A DNA stretch of 64,000 nucleotides. Source: Patiria pectinifera (Eukaryota > Echinodermata > Asteroidea > Valvatida > Asterinidae). The position numbers and the translations under genes are program-made. The notes beneath the pieces were generated by a model, which worked only from the letters and a program-made list of their open reading frames with translations, was not told the origin of the DNA and did no database searches. Position 1 is the stretch's first letter. Each line of letters begins with the position of its first letter. The stretch covers positions 5,599,501-5,663,500 of the forward strand of contig CM057146.1 in NCBI GenBank assembly GCA_029964075.1, written 5' to 3'. Below, in pieces: positions 23,449 to 36,100 of this stretch.

Positions 23449-23485
23449 TACAGGGTGGGTCAAAAAAAAAAGGAAACCCAAGTGG
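23449..23485 (+). repeat. Solo mariner-like terminal repeat
   Basis: TA followed by CAGGGTGGGTCAAAAAAAAA, then AGGAAACCC, resembles the ends of the TA-flanked element at 42614-43275. No matching right end was seen nearby, so it is a truncated or solo terminus. Confidence 0.55.
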
Positions 23486-23631
23486 CTTAATAAAGTTCTG
23501 CATGTAGCACTTTCAAAATCTAGGATATGAAAGCCCAATTAATAAGCTTTCATTAAGTACAAGAATCATTCAAATCACTCATGAACTTTCCAAGTTACCG
23601 AATTTTAAACACAACCACCGTTTAAAAGTTC

Positions 23632-23760
23632 TGTCCACAGATCACAAAAAAAGTGTGTTCTTTCAGCAAAACGAAAACAATTTGCACACATCACATTCAC
23701 AATGTCAATTGTTTTCGTTTTGCTGAAAGAACACCTATCTTTTTAGTGATCCGTGGACAC
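23632..23760. mobile_element. Small fold-back element (about 50-bp arms)
   Basis: The left arm TGTCCACAGATCAC, then GTTCTTTCAGCAAAACGAAA, pairs with the right arm (reverse complement GTGTCCACGGATCAC, then GTTCTTTCAGCAAAACGAAA). The loop is about 20 nt near 23685-23705. The inner 28 bp are almost perfect. Confidence 0.85.
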
Positions 23761-24849
23761 ATTGCGTGCATAAATGGCACTGAGTACATGAAACACATTT
23801 TCATCTTTGAGGGAATCCAAGAACCAAAAAGCTGCAGCACTGCCTTTCAAAATGTTCTGGCAAACACCCACAGTAAAGCTGAAATTCCACAACATAATTG
23901 CATCCACGAACTACACAAACGAGCCAATAAAATAATTCCACAGAATCAATAATTACAATCGTCAACACTCAGCAGACGTCAAAATCTAATGAAACACTTG
24001 TGAACTGATCAACCCTCTTCTTGTTCCGGCCAAAGACACTACAAGAGGTCGCTCAACTTAATTATGTCTTCGCCGCAAATTGACCGTCTTTGACCAGGGA
24101 CCAAAGGGCTTATTACTGCAACCCCTTGTCAATTTACTTGGAGAGTTTTTCAATTAAATTGCCCTCATGCTATTTGCTCAAGTCATGGCGCGGGGCTGAA
24201 GCCTATCTGCAGTGAAATGCCTTGGCTAAATTGCTGTCGGGTGCATTTGGATCTTTGGGGGAACATTCTGGGTGAATTGTGTAAATCCTTTTCCCAATGA
24301 TCAACTTGTTAATGAGTCCATTGCAATTCAAAACAAATGCTACTCTTACATAACAAAATGTGTACCTTGTGTAAAGATAGGAGGCGATGGGTTGAAGTGA
24401 AAGCTTAATGATTCTGACCGTCAGAAACTGGTTGAAGAAATGTCTCCCCCCACCCCTTTCAGTTCAACAAAAGAGACCCATCTTCTGTCTTTCACAAGGC
24501 ACCAATTTTGTTACGTCCAGAATTGTGATAAAGTCTTCACAACTCAATCACAAGTTACCCGCAGTCTCAAGTCATGTGACAAATCTATTCTAATGACCCG
24601 GGCCTCTGTCATTGTTCATTCCCTTGACTTGTGAATGACTTGTGATTATTGACGTGAAATCGTCACAAGTCATCGACCACATATCATCCAGTCTCAAGTC
24701 AATCAAGTGGCACTGCTATTCAAATTGTCTGTGTCATAGGCGTTGCTTTGTCTTTGTTCATCCCCCGCTTGTTGTGAAATGACTCGTGACTTGACTTACA
24801 AGTATGATTGATTTGAAAAGGACTGGACTTGTGATGGACCTCACAAGTC

Positions 24850-25146
24850 GATCACGAGTCAGTCACGAGTCGATCACGAGTCGATCACGAGTCGATCACG
24901 AGTCGATCACGAGTCGATCACGAGTCGATCACGAGTCGATCACGAGTCGATCACGAGTCGATCACGAGTCGATCACGAGTCGATCACGAGTCGATCACGA
25001 GTCGATCACGAGTCGATCACGAGTCGATCACGAGTCGATCACGAGTCGATCACGAGTCGATCACGAGTCGATCACGAGTCGATCACGAGTCGATCACGAG
25101 TTGATCACGAGTCGATCACGAGTCAATCACAAGTCGATCACAAGTC
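24850..25146. repeat. 11-bp satellite, 27 units of GATCACGAGTC
   Basis: Twenty-seven head-to-tail 11-bp units are almost identical in the middle and decay at both edges (AGTCACGAGTC; AATCACAAGTC at the end). Degenerate ancestors continue on the left (24540-24800: CACAAGTC, GACTTGTGA words). Because 11 is not a multiple of 3, the plus-strand frame encodes an 11-residue repeat (SRVDHESITSR) that stays open through the array. I take this as a by-product, not a protein. Confidence 0.95.
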
Positions 25147-26523
25147 ATCCAGTCTTGTTGACTTGCTGCAATGAAGTGCGCCACCTAATATCTGACAGTG
25201 TCCAATTTTGTCTGCTTTGAACAGCACCCCCAACAGTCAGATAGTGTCCAGTCCCAACCCCCACTTTTTTATTTCATGACAGCTGGCTCGCCTGGAAATT
25301 GGTTTTGCTATCTCCCAGCCGGACTGTCTACGTCTTGACCCCCTCCCCCCAGCAAAATCCTGCATACGTCACAGAAAATAGTACAACCTTGGCCACCACC
25401 AAAACAGCAATAGGCTATTCTTGAGTGGTCTGTCTACACTCATATGGGTATTCATTAAGCTGTTTTAATCCCTGCATTCATATCATGCGGCACACCACGT
25501 CCCCGAAGTCCCCAGACCCCTCACACACTCAACTTCCTACAGAAGCATGCACCGTGGGAGCCCTACTCATCAGATAAGAGGGAGCCGGGGGACCAGCTCT
25601 CAGGGTACCAGGGACAGGGTGCATGTCCGTTGAAGTGGCAATGCCCTGGGAAAATAATAAAACTGGATGCGTATTTATTCTTCTCTTTTCCCGAGATGCG
25701 GGCAAAATACTGGTCCGTCAGCTGCGGCCAGAGTTCACATAGCCTCCAAGCTGATCTCGCAAGTTGTTTTTCTCCCCCGGTGCGCAATAAAAGGGGAGAT
25801 TGTATTGCCCAGAAGTTGCCGGCCAGGCAACCTATCTTTAATCATTTTCCCCCAGAGTCAAACTCGGAAAAGGACAAATGGTTATCTTCTGTGTGGCCTT
25901 GCATCCCTTTTTTTTTTTTGATCACATTGTTTGTAAATATCAAAGTGTGTGAAGACGCAAGCCGTGCGTACATGTAAATGCAGCGTTGCGGATCAAATTT
26001 GATTATTTGTTTCTGTGTGCTTCGTGATTGACTCTGAAGAGAATGTGAATTAAAGATAAACATTCTGTGCTTTTGTGGCGTGGTTGCCAGCAAAAAGTAA
26101 ATTGTTCAATTAGATTTCAAATTGTCTAGAATAAGTGAGCTTTTCACAGATACATGTATGTCAGAAGAAGATCAGCTCATGATTTATTTAATTATGCATG
26201 AAGAACATCTGCATTCACCGTTTGAGTAACGCTTTTCAAACTGACGCCAGAAGACTTTGAATCTGGGATGTAAATTTAGGCAAAAACTTTACAATTTAGA
26301 GATTTTTTACTCAACAATGTGTGATGATCATTCACTGCAATCGTAACTAATTTTAAAAAAAGTGCAAGAGCCAGGAGAATTGTCATTAAGGAACTTTGTA
26401 CTCAAAAACAGCAGTGTCAAAGAGGTGCCTTTGATGACATTACGTTTTTGCTCATGAATATAGAAATTTGCATATTGGCCATGAAAATTTGCATATTAAG
26501 CCTAAACAATGGGAGACTTTTGA
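25147..26523. other. No feature recognised
   Basis: AT-rich DNA with overlapping short frames on both strands (for example near 25563-25977) and no family motif, repeat structure or RNA visible. Confidence 0.4.
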
Positions 26524-26655
26524 GACGTTGGTGGCAGCAAACATACGGTCCTTTTTTGTCATTGTCTGCGTCATATTGAGCATGCGTGCTTTACCGGTAG
26601 CTCAAACATGACATAAATAATGGAAAAAGACGGGTGTATTTGCTGCCACCAACGT
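26524..26655. mobile_element. MITE-like element with ACGTTGGTGGCAGCAAA ends
   Basis: The left end ACGTTGGTGGCAGCAAACAT and the right end (reverse complement ACGTTGGTGGCAGCAAATAC) are inverted over 132 bp. No target duplication is certain. Confidence 0.7.
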
Positions 26656-27555
26656 AATGGCAATACAAAGAAAGAACGGGAGCTTATACAGATGTGCATT
26701 TCAACAAATTCAAGTGAAAAAATAATACTAAAATTCATTTCAATTGCCCTTTAATGCTGGATACATGTTTGAACATGTACCCTCACTTTATATTTAGTAT
26801 GAGGACTCATTAACATTTCAAACAGCCCAGTGCCTAATGCACGGGCAGGACACAGTCATGTTCATTAAAAACCTATTTGCAAAGGTTAAGTGGATAGGGA
26901 CGACCACACAACGTTAAGTACGTGCACATCGAGAAAGGGGGATTTGGCATTATTGCGTTGTTTTCCCAAACAGACATTGGCCTTGGAGGAAAATTTTTAC
27001 CGTGTTAAATATAAACACGCCAGCAGCTGCTTGCAAAGCAGTGAAGACGATTTGTAGCCGAAATGCACTATTCATGGAGTCCAAATTGCGCACTTGTATC
27101 GACCTCATAGCATTGAATAATAATAATATCGCCGACGAAAATGTAAGACAGCGGTCACGCTCGGGGGTTCTGTAGGAGCTCAGCGCGTCATTCTGCGCAA
27201 ACAGCATGTAAATTTGGGCCAGGGTTACAACAGAGATCAGGTCTTGAGGGCAAAACAGCCAAATCTGAATGGCTCCCCCCCCCCCCTTTGGATTGTAAAC
27301 ACTGTTTGGGTGCTTGAATATTCGCGAGAGCTGTGTAAGGGCGGAAAGACGAGCCGACTTGGAGAAACAAGATAGGGGTCGCTTGTCACTTGTGCGCTGT
27401 AAACATTGGTGTTGTGATTGTAACATCGTGTGCTTGATTACAGGGTGAATTTATTGAGCCAGGTCCGAGTTGCACCACTTCTAAATGTAAGTTTCATGAG
27501 GTGAACAAAATATGAAGCCTATGCAGTTTTTTGATACCAAACAATCAAACACATG

Positions 27556-27796
27556 GGCCCAATTTCATAGCACTGCTTAACAGTAAGCAGAAAATCATGC
27601 AGCTGCTTCAGCATTATTTCATGCTAACGGTTGCGCGTGCATGGAGATTTCTCTTGTTACGCCACTGATTTAAGCAAAGTTTTCTTCTGGGGTTAAGCCT
27701 GCCTTTGCTGTGCTTACTGCTTAACAGTCCCTATGAAATAGATGGAGGCTCGGTAAGCACAAAGTCAGCTGTTAAGCAGTGCTATGAAATTGGGCC
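27556..27796. mobile_element. Intact-looking MITE, 28-bp perfect inverted ends, ATG duplication
   Basis: Both ends read GGCCCAATTTCATAGCACTG, then CTTAACAG, inward, with no mismatch over 28 bp. ATG flanks both sides (27553-27555, 27797-27799). 241 bp, non-coding. It is the best-preserved member of the family also seen at 278-528, 535-771 and 36908-37095. Confidence 0.85.
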
Positions 27797-28057
27797 ATGA
27801 TGTTGCAATAAAAAATATGCGTAGGCTTTTTAGGTTGTTCATCTTATTAAATTTACATGTAGCGGTGAATTCAAAATAAGTAATATTTTTGAAATGTTGT
27901 ATCAAACATCAGACACAGGTACTCAAGTGCAGGATTTAAATGGGAATTCATGGGTATCATACAGTGTGTGTATTATCATTTACATATATAGGACTACCAG
28001 TAGTACCTCAAGATTACATGTAAAGTCATGACAATGGAAATTTCAACAAACATGGGT

Positions 28058-28132
28058 AGGGCTGGATAGCTCAGTAGGAAGACCATCGGCACAGTGTTCT
28101 AGAGGTCCCAGGTTCAAACCGTGCTATAGTCA
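28058..28132 (+). repeat. tRNA-derived SINE head
   Basis: AGGGCTGGATAGCTCAGTAG (A box) and CCCAGGTTCAAACCGTGCTA (B box) lie in tRNA spacing. Related to 7521-7593, with a diverged anticodon arm. Confidence 0.65.
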
Positions 28133-28701
28133 ATTTCCTTGTTTAACCTTATGTTCCTGAATTGAACTCTGCTCAGTGCATTATTTAAATTCTGTGAACA
28201 TCAGACGGTTTTGACATTAGAACATGGCGGTTTCTAAACCAATTTGTATTGGGAGAACACCACAAACTTTAAACCATCCCATGTAATTATTTCTCCGAAA
28301 TTGGTGTGGGGGCAGGGGTAGGGTTGCCAGTTGGCCTTAAGGGTGGCCTCTTTGCCGACACAATTTTCGGTACAATTCTACGGAAAGAAAACCAATTACT
28401 TTACACCAAAAGTGACAAATGGGGGCGTCATTTACCCCCACACCCCTCCAGGGACATCCTAGTGTGAGTGCTCAACTACAAATCAAGATCTAATGCATGT
28501 AATTAATTTATCATTTCCTGGAAGTGCAAGACACCCTCTTAATTAGTCCAATGGGAAGTGTCTCCAGGGACGGCAACTCGCAAATGGCAATTGAATAATG
28601 ACTCCTCAAGCAGCCACTCTCAATTAAAAGCAATGTTTCTATGGATGCAGTTAACAATGATGACACCTCTTCAATTTCGTTCCAATCTCACTGGAGGTTT
28701 G

Positions 28702-29198
28702 TAATATTGCAAGTTCATCAGCCCTCTTCTCCCCCTCTACCCCCACCCCTCTCCCCCACCCCTCTCCCCCACCCCCAGAGTATAGTCTTCAATTCTTGAT
28801 ACAATTCATGACCAGGGGACAGGGATGATCATGTAAACAGAAATTTTGACTAGTAATATTGCAAGTTCATCAGCCCTCTTCTCCCCTTCTACCCCCACCC
28901 CCTTCCCCCCCCCTCTCCCCCACCCCTCTCCCCACCCCCTCCCCCACCCCCAGAGTAGTCTTCAATTTTAGATACGATTCATAACCAGGGGACAGGGATG
29001 ATCATGTTAACAGAAATTTTGACTAGTAATATTGCAAGTTCATCAGCCCTCTTCTCCCCCTCTACCCCCATCCCTTCCCCCACCCTTCTCCCCCACCCCT
29101 CTCCCCCACCCCTCTCCCTCCCTCACCCCCAGAGTAGGCTTCAATTTTTGACATGATCCATGACCAGGGGACAGGGATGATCATGTTAAGAGAAATTT
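28702..29198. repeat. Three tandem units of 150-175 bp with C-rich minisatellite
   Basis: Units start at 28702, 28854 and 29027 with TAATATTGCAAGTTCATCAG, then CCCTCTTCTCC. Each continues into variable CTCCCCCACCC runs and ends with GGGGACAGGGATGATCATGT. Length differences come from the C-rich part. The minus strand of those parts is G-rich and could form quadruplexes. Confidence 0.9.
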
Positions 29199-29972
29199 TG
29201 ACCCCCCAAAAAAAACATGTCAGTGTTACAGTCAAGTACATTAATATAAAAAGTGCAGTCACAATAAATCAAAAGTCTTTCACCAGTCCAGTCACTAGTA
29301 ACAGGGGATGAACAATAAAAAAGGAATACCTATGTCACGATTTAAGTGATTAGCTTGTGAATTGAGACTGAAAGAATATTGATGGACTCGAATACAAAAC
29401 TGACACATGTGCCGGTACATGAATGAGGGCTCCATGCACATGCAATGGAAAACGCAAACCATACTTTTATATTTCTACTCCAGATCGTGACACGATAATT
29501 CATGATACAATCACGCTTTTAATCATATCTGTTTCATTAAAAATGAAAAATGAGAAATTAACCGTGCCATGTGGCAAGGGATTACGCCGTTAGTCACGAT
29601 GCTAGCGACACAAGCGATGCTGAAAAGAATCTGACGTTTCCACAATTGAAATGATAGTACTGACTGCAGTTCCTGCGACAAGGAAAGGGACACCCTTTGA
29701 GGTCTCCAAACTTAGAACCTTCCTTACGAGGAAAAGGTTTGATTTTCACCCCAGCTGGTTGGGTTGCCCTTCGGCAAAAGGCCCATCTGCAAGATTACTC
29801 GGCAATGTTATCTCTTAGCCCAGACACCTTTACGTGTGCTGATAGCCCGCGGCGTGCTGGGTGGTTGTATGAAGAAATCAACCCAGTGGTCTTGTATTCG
29901 GAAATGTCAGAAGGCAATCTAATATTGAAGATCCTTTTCTCTTTTTTCTTTTTTCTTTTGCTTGCAAAATGA

Positions 29973-30390
29973 ACATGATCGAAGATGAGGATAGTACGTG
30001 CACCTGCAAATGTAAACTGGCACGAGTTCCTTTTTTAATGTTTTAATTTTTTTGGCAAAAACATGACCAAAGACTCATGAGGATAGTATTATGTGCACCT
30101 GCAAATGTAAACTGGCACGACTTCCTTTTTTTTCTTTTTCATTTTTGGTAAGAACACGACTGAAGATGAGGATAGTACGTACCGGGGTACATGTACGTGT
30201 ATGTGCCCCTGCAAATGTAAAAGAGCACACGTTCCTTTTTCCCCACTCTTTTTTTCATCCTTTTTTTGCAAAGATATGACCAAAGACTCATGAGAAGAGT
30301 ACCATGTGCACCTGCAAATGCAAACTGGCACGGATTATAATAATTTTGTGTGTGCGCAAGAACATGACCAAAGATGAGGGCAGTATGTGC
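29973..30390. repeat. About 4-5 tandem units of 80-100 bp
   Basis: Recurring blocks are GATGAGGATAGTACGTGCAC, CTGCAAATGTAAACTGGCAC, a T-rich run, and AACATGACCAAAGACTCATG. Units diverge by substitutions and T-run length. All open frames here are products of the repeat. Confidence 0.85.
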
Positions 30391-30869
30391 CCTTCCACTA
30401 GTTGATATTGCCGAGTGTGATTTTGGAGAGAGGTACCTCGGCATGTTTATTTCCCACAATCCCAGGCAAGGAAAGCTTAACGTCTTTTTCTTGTCCCGAG
30501 ACGAACCGATCTGTTACTACCGTGGGAATGCTCGGGCAATCTGCGGTGCACTCTCCGCGATGTATTACATTGCCGTCTATGTTTCCCTCCTGATGAAATA
30601 TGATCAATGCCGGGCCACTTTTTGCGATGATCCACACAAAAAACAAAAAAAAAAATGTCCAAAAAGGGAATTGCGAAGAAATTGGATCGATGGTGCAATC
30701 AGGAACAGGTGGTCAGACTGTTGATAGCACAGGACTCGGAATTGCATTTCTTCATGTAATACATGCACCTTGCTTTAATTTCTACACATCAGCACAGAAT
30801 TTATGAGCAATCACCGTAGCAGATATATCTCTTGACTTCTCATAAAATAAAAGATTGGTGAAACTGTCT

Positions 30870-31015
30870 GTTACTGCTGGGCGAGTCACTCGATTACTCG
30901 AGTACCCACGAGTAGTTTATGCTACTCGTTGTTCTACTCGTGGTTTTTTATCTACTTGAGTAGGCCTACTCATTCTGGCGCGAGTAGAAGCCGGTACTCG
31001 CGAGTACCGTAGTAA
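30870..31015. repeat. ACTCG/CGAGTA-rich block
   Basis: Dense CGAGTA and TACTCG words on both strands (for example GATTACTCGAGTACCCACGAG) form an irregular inverted arrangement, possibly the end of a decayed DNA transposon. Assignment uncertain. Confidence 0.4.
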
Positions 31016-32858
31016 TTTAGGGTTCACGGCTTAATATGTCCCCTGCAAACAGAGAATCACTTCCTCCACCTCTTTCTCCCTCATTCCATTTATCCCAAAA
31101 AAATATTATTCAGACAACCAAAGGAAAATAACCTGAACCTTGGGAAATCAAAGATCCAAGAGGAATTGTTCATTCAGCGGATCATGATATTGCAATACCC
31201 TATTTTTCATCAAACATAGTACCATGTAGCTATGATCTGCATTCCAACTACGCGTTCCATAGAAATGTTGATGCTCCGATAACAAACGCGCATCCTTCTC
31301 ATGCAATTCAACGAGACGTGCCAGTACTGGCAATTTGAGCTCTTTTTGGGGGGTGTTTTTTTTGTGGTTCGTAGCTTCCAGTATCAGACTACACTTTCAA
31401 AATACATACATGTAACGGCCACGGCACAGCGAATGTTCACCCATTATTGACACGGCAAACACTGGCTTTCCGCGGCAGACCGTCCGGATCTGCAATCTCT
31501 CAATGGCACGCAATTACGCGAACAAACCCCCTTGCGTGCCGTTACGTTACATCAAACAGTCCACGAATGAAATTAGCGGCCATAAAAGTACGGGGCCGGG
31601 CCGGACTATGGGCTTTGGCAAATTGGCAAGCGCATCTCCCTAGGATAAACTGAAACAATATTGATGGGGATAGCACGGGTTGTCATTTTGATTCTTGATA
31701 GGGGGGTTGACGGGAGGGGAAGGGAAGACATAAAAGTTATCCCCGGCGGGATTACCGAGCGAGGTGGGTTTCAGGTAGAAACTGGCATACCTGAAATGTC
31801 AGAAGGTCGAGGCTGTTTTGGATGTATTGACAAATCTGCATGTGCCACCAGCACATACCGTACTGTAATTTGCCTTTTTTTTTTTTTGCTTTTATCCGCA
31901 AACCGTCACAAAGTGGTTAGAGTGTAAAAATAGAATGGAGAAAAATGCAGATTCCAAGCCATACGATCAAAACACGTCTGTATTTAATTCACTTCACGCA
32001 TAAAAGAACGGACGCCAGTGCGTCATCAGCTAATGCTGAGAGCGCCCTCTGGGGCTCTTCATCCAGAAAGTGGCAGTCAAAATATGAGCAAGCACCATAG
32101 GTACTACGTCTTGCCATTGATCTTGCAACACACGAGACCTAGCTGATATTGGCCGGGGGGTGGGGGGAATTGTTTATGAATGGGCCAATACGATTCAGTT
32201 TGGCGCCAAATTCATGACAACTTGACAAGTGTGGTGATCATTTCTAGAAAAAAAAGTCAAGCAAATCAGAAGTACTGTATCTTTTGTAATTTGTCACAGC
32301 TTCACAAAATCCCTCAGAGAAACTTTCCGCCCAATTTTCCTTTTTGTTCTTCACAGTTTACACTGAAAGGTGTTGACCTTTGCCACAGGACAGTAGGTCT
32401 TAAAGACTGCCACGGTGCCAGAACAATCATTCATTTTTAGAAAAAGATTTTTTAAAATATCTGCGAAATGCTGGCTCATTGCTCTTAATACTGGGTAGAG
32501 TTCAAGATGTGTACAAACTTGAATTTTTGTACAAGGGGCTGTCAAGAAAGAAGAAATATGGAAGTCCATAAAGGCGAGCATCACTGGGCAGTGAAGAATC
32601 TCCTACTCCGAGTTGGCCTGAGGCATGTACCGGTATACATATGCAGATATGGAATGACGAATGAGCAACTCCTAAATTTATGGCCCATGACACCCAGTCA
32701 TCAATAATTCGGAGGTAAAAGTATGTACTGCTTGAAGTAACCACTGTAGGTACTCCAATTCCAAGGGCTTTGATGTGTGGTTTGTGTAGGTTTGTGTCCA
32801 AGCACGGAAATATTTAAACAGAGCTCCAAGCCTCCATGGTCCAATTGAGCATATTTGG
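31016..32858. other. No feature recognised apart from one GCGCCCTCTGGGG motif
   Basis: Short frames on both strands only. A GAGCGCCCTCTGGGGCTC motif lies near 32040; see the finding on CTCF-like words. Confidence 0.4.
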
Positions 32859-33133
32859 CAGCAAAATATGTGATGCGATCAAGCTACATGAGTCGTTTGT
32901 CGACCCTGGTCAATCAAAAAAAAATTTATTGCAGATTTGAAAAGAGTGCAACCTCAGCATTACTGCTGTGAAAACCGCATGCTGATGCCATCTTTAGTTC
33001 ATTGTGGAAGTTGGAACACCAAGAGATGTGATGAAGTGATGTGATGAAGTGGCCCTATTTTGGCCTGTATCTCCAAATAAAAATTCCCGACAAACGACTC
33101 ATTTTTAGCTTGATCGCATCACATATATTGCTG
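32859..33133. mobile_element. MITE-like element with about 40-bp inverted ends
   Basis: The left end CAGCAAAATATGTGATGCGA, then TCAAGCT, and further GAGTCGTTTGTCG, matches the reverse complement of the right end (CAGCAATATATGTGATGCGA, then TCAAGCT, GAGTCGTTTGTCG). It contains a local GTGATGAAGT doublet. Non-coding. Confidence 0.8.
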
Positions 33134-36100
33134 GGAATTTGCATTTCGAAGACATGGCCCATTTCATGGCTATTTGGCTAAACCAAACGATGGGAGAGAT
33201 TTGGGGCTTGCACTCGCAAATAAAATTCTTCATTAATATATTTGCTTTGAAAATAAAATCTTTAGTAACAGGGATGAACCAATGCACGCAAGACAAAATT
33301 CCTTTCCTAAGCCAAAATTCATCTGAATATGAAATTAATGGAATAAACCCGTTTTACTTGCAATTGATGAAGTTAAATTTGGAAACATTTGGTAGAGTTA
33401 AAAATGAACATTCATCCGACAAGGAGAATATTTCTAAAGAGTTTGGATGTCCCTTATATTTTGTTAAAGTTGCATACCCCGCACTTTTCAAAATGTTGAT
33501 TTTTTTCTGCCAATGAATTTTCTATTTTTCATGTTTTGTTTTAACAAAAAAAACTACTTTAAAGCAACCCTCTGAGAAATGTCTTTCATTTTGCGCACAA
33601 ATAAAGCCACCCTGCAAGAGCTGAATTATTGCATGGCAGACAATAATTCAAATTTTGTGAAAAAACAATTCAATAACTTAAATTCGGTGGATTTTTTCGT
33701 TCAATGTCTCATTCGAAATAAGTGAATAACTTTTATATTGTTCGGAAACTAGCAAATTGAAAAAAAAAAAAATTTACATGAAAGTTGAAACTACCAAGAG
33801 GAACGCATCTTTAAAGTCATTTTTGATTTCTTAAGTTTTTTAGGGGGAGAGGGTGGGGGCAGGGAGTGCATTGTCTAGGGAGTGAACCCGTCCTCCATAT
33901 CACATGTACACATGTAGTCACAAAGGTGAGCATTGCTTGAACAACTGCGAGCAGCTACAAATTTCATAATTTCATAATTTCTGAACGTGATTTGTAATAT
34001 TGCCAAAATTGCCAAACCGCAATCCTGATGTGGAAAAAAAAAATCAATACTTTATGACTGCGGCAGATTCACTCTGTGTGATTGTATCATTTCATGTTAT
34101 TTAATGACGAGCTACATGTAATGCTCTGTCCGATCAATTCACAGAATTTAATCAATTTTTTTTTTTAATGACTGCAAGTGATGTAACTCACGGCAAAGAA
34201 AAAAAAAGGATACGCAAAAGCAATTATCACTTGTTTTTATTATGGTTTCTTTGTTTTGCTGACAGAGGGGGTGTTGCGGGGTGATGGGGGGCCCTTTGTT
34301 TTCGGTTTTGTATTTATTTTCCTGTTCAGTCTGCACAAATGCCTCAAGCTGCCAAAACTGTAATCGCAAAACCAAATCAAGTATGTCAGCGATAAAAATC
34401 TAAGCCAGAAGGAGTGATGATGTTTCTCTGGGAACATGGTAAGCTGTTGAAGGTCGCCGTTCTCGCTAGCATTGGGGGGGGGGGTTGGAAATCATTGTCT
34501 GCATGATGCATCGATCCTAACATGTACTGGTTTTCATTAGGGTGCGCGACGGACCAAACAGAGAAACAATCCGCGTGGCTGACTGTGTGTGTTTAAAGTG
34601 AGCCTGCCTTGAGATGCAACACACAAAATGCTGAAAGCTCAAAACGAAAGGTTGTTACAACAATTCCTGAGGTATGACATTAAAAAAAACCTGTTTAAAG
34701 CACAAACTGAAAGATTTTTTACTACTGAGGAGGTGAGTCAAAGTTTCAGTGACACGGGTCGGATCAAGTCTGATTGGGTCATATATGCCGAGATTCCTGT
34801 CGTTGGCATCATGTGCAGTGTTTAAAAGCGATGTTAGAAAACCAGAAAACTCCTCATTTTAAGTAATCTCCCAATTTCCACGGTTGGTTTTTCTTTTTGA
34901 GTCAAGTACCGGTAGATGTACACGTAACAACCATGACCCATGACTTCAAATTTGAACCAGTCTGCACGTATGTGTAGAGATGTGGACTTGGACTCGACAT
35001 GAGATCCCAAATAACGGCAAAGGTTTTACAAGAATCTGCTTCCCACTGAGTCACTCCTACAGCAGCTCACATTTGAATTGGGGTCTGGACCCTTAGTCCT
35101 ACGAAATGAGCCACAAAAAAAAACAGCCTTTGGTTTGTTCTTTTCAAAACCCTTGGGGTGTAATACTGCAAAATTTATGTTAAGTCAATACGCATTCTTC
35201 ACATTAAAGCTGCTAAAACTTTTATCAAAATTGCCTCAAAATCCTCAAATTGTGCCCCAACTTGTCAGGATAAGAGACAAACATGTCAAAACACAAATCA
35301 GTCCCCAAAAATTGTCCAAATGGCTTATTTTGTCCTGCTCTACTAGCGTCCTGGTATGCCACAGGAAGGTACCGTACATGTAATCCAAATCTGTCAGGAG
35401 GAATCAATGCCCAATGATGTCAAACCTGTATCAGTGCCATCAGCAAGATCTTAGCAGGAGTGTATTATATATGATGAGTGTGTGTGTGTGATCTCCCCCG
35501 AGAACAAAACCCCATCTCATATCATCATCATCCCATTGCCCTGGATACATCACAGGCTGGCGACCGTCTACAGGGAACCGGGATCACTTTCTCCAATACC
35601 TGGGACATTGCCGACTCTTAACACCCCCCCTCCTTCATTTTTTTTATAAAAGATATTACTACAGGAAGCTGATTTAACATTGTTCTTGGGTTTTCAGAGA
35701 TTTGCCGGGGAAGGGAAAGCTGTGCGGATCACGCTTCATCAATAGTCAGATAATGGACCAATGACATTAGCTGTAAGCTCATTTTTTTTTAGCCGGGGGG
35801 AGGACTTAAGAGTGGAACTGATCCAACTCTGCTCCTGAATTTCCGTAGCAGTTTTAAAAATAAAAACGGCGCGCATCAAAAAAGACTTGCAAAGTAATGC
35901 ATTCTGCCCTATCACTTATTTTTTAATTACAGAGAAATTGAAAGCAAAACATACTCATTGCTCAGCTAAGAAAGGTAATAAATATCGCCCTGGTAACTAA
36001 TTAATGGCATGGATGTATTTATTTTGAAATAAAAAAAAGAGGGCAAATTTATATTATAAAAAATATCTTGCACTCAAATTTTATCTTCTAAAAATATTGC

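Larger units (their letters stand above)
17506..24849. other. Upstream non-coding DNA, part 1 (probably intron)
   Basis: No exon was found on either strand. Specific repeats at 18603, 20168, 20285, 21266, 22387, 23451 and 23632 are listed separately. Open frames of 60-140 codons overlap on both strands, lack family motifs and often run through homopolymers, so they are not called. Direct relatives of the C1A/C1B zinc fingers were looked for and not seen. Confidence 0.5.

Noticed and set aside
24850-25146. CRISPR-like array
   Set aside because: Units are contiguous 11-mers without spacers and the genome is eukaryotic.
24804-25220. 138-codon frame with an 11-residue repeat
   Set aside because: Entirely explained by the 11-bp satellite; degenerate non-coding relatives flank it.
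26950-27426. 158-codon minus-strand frame
   Set aside because: Passes through a G/C homopolymer, lacks any recognisable domain, and an overlapping minus frame covers the same region.
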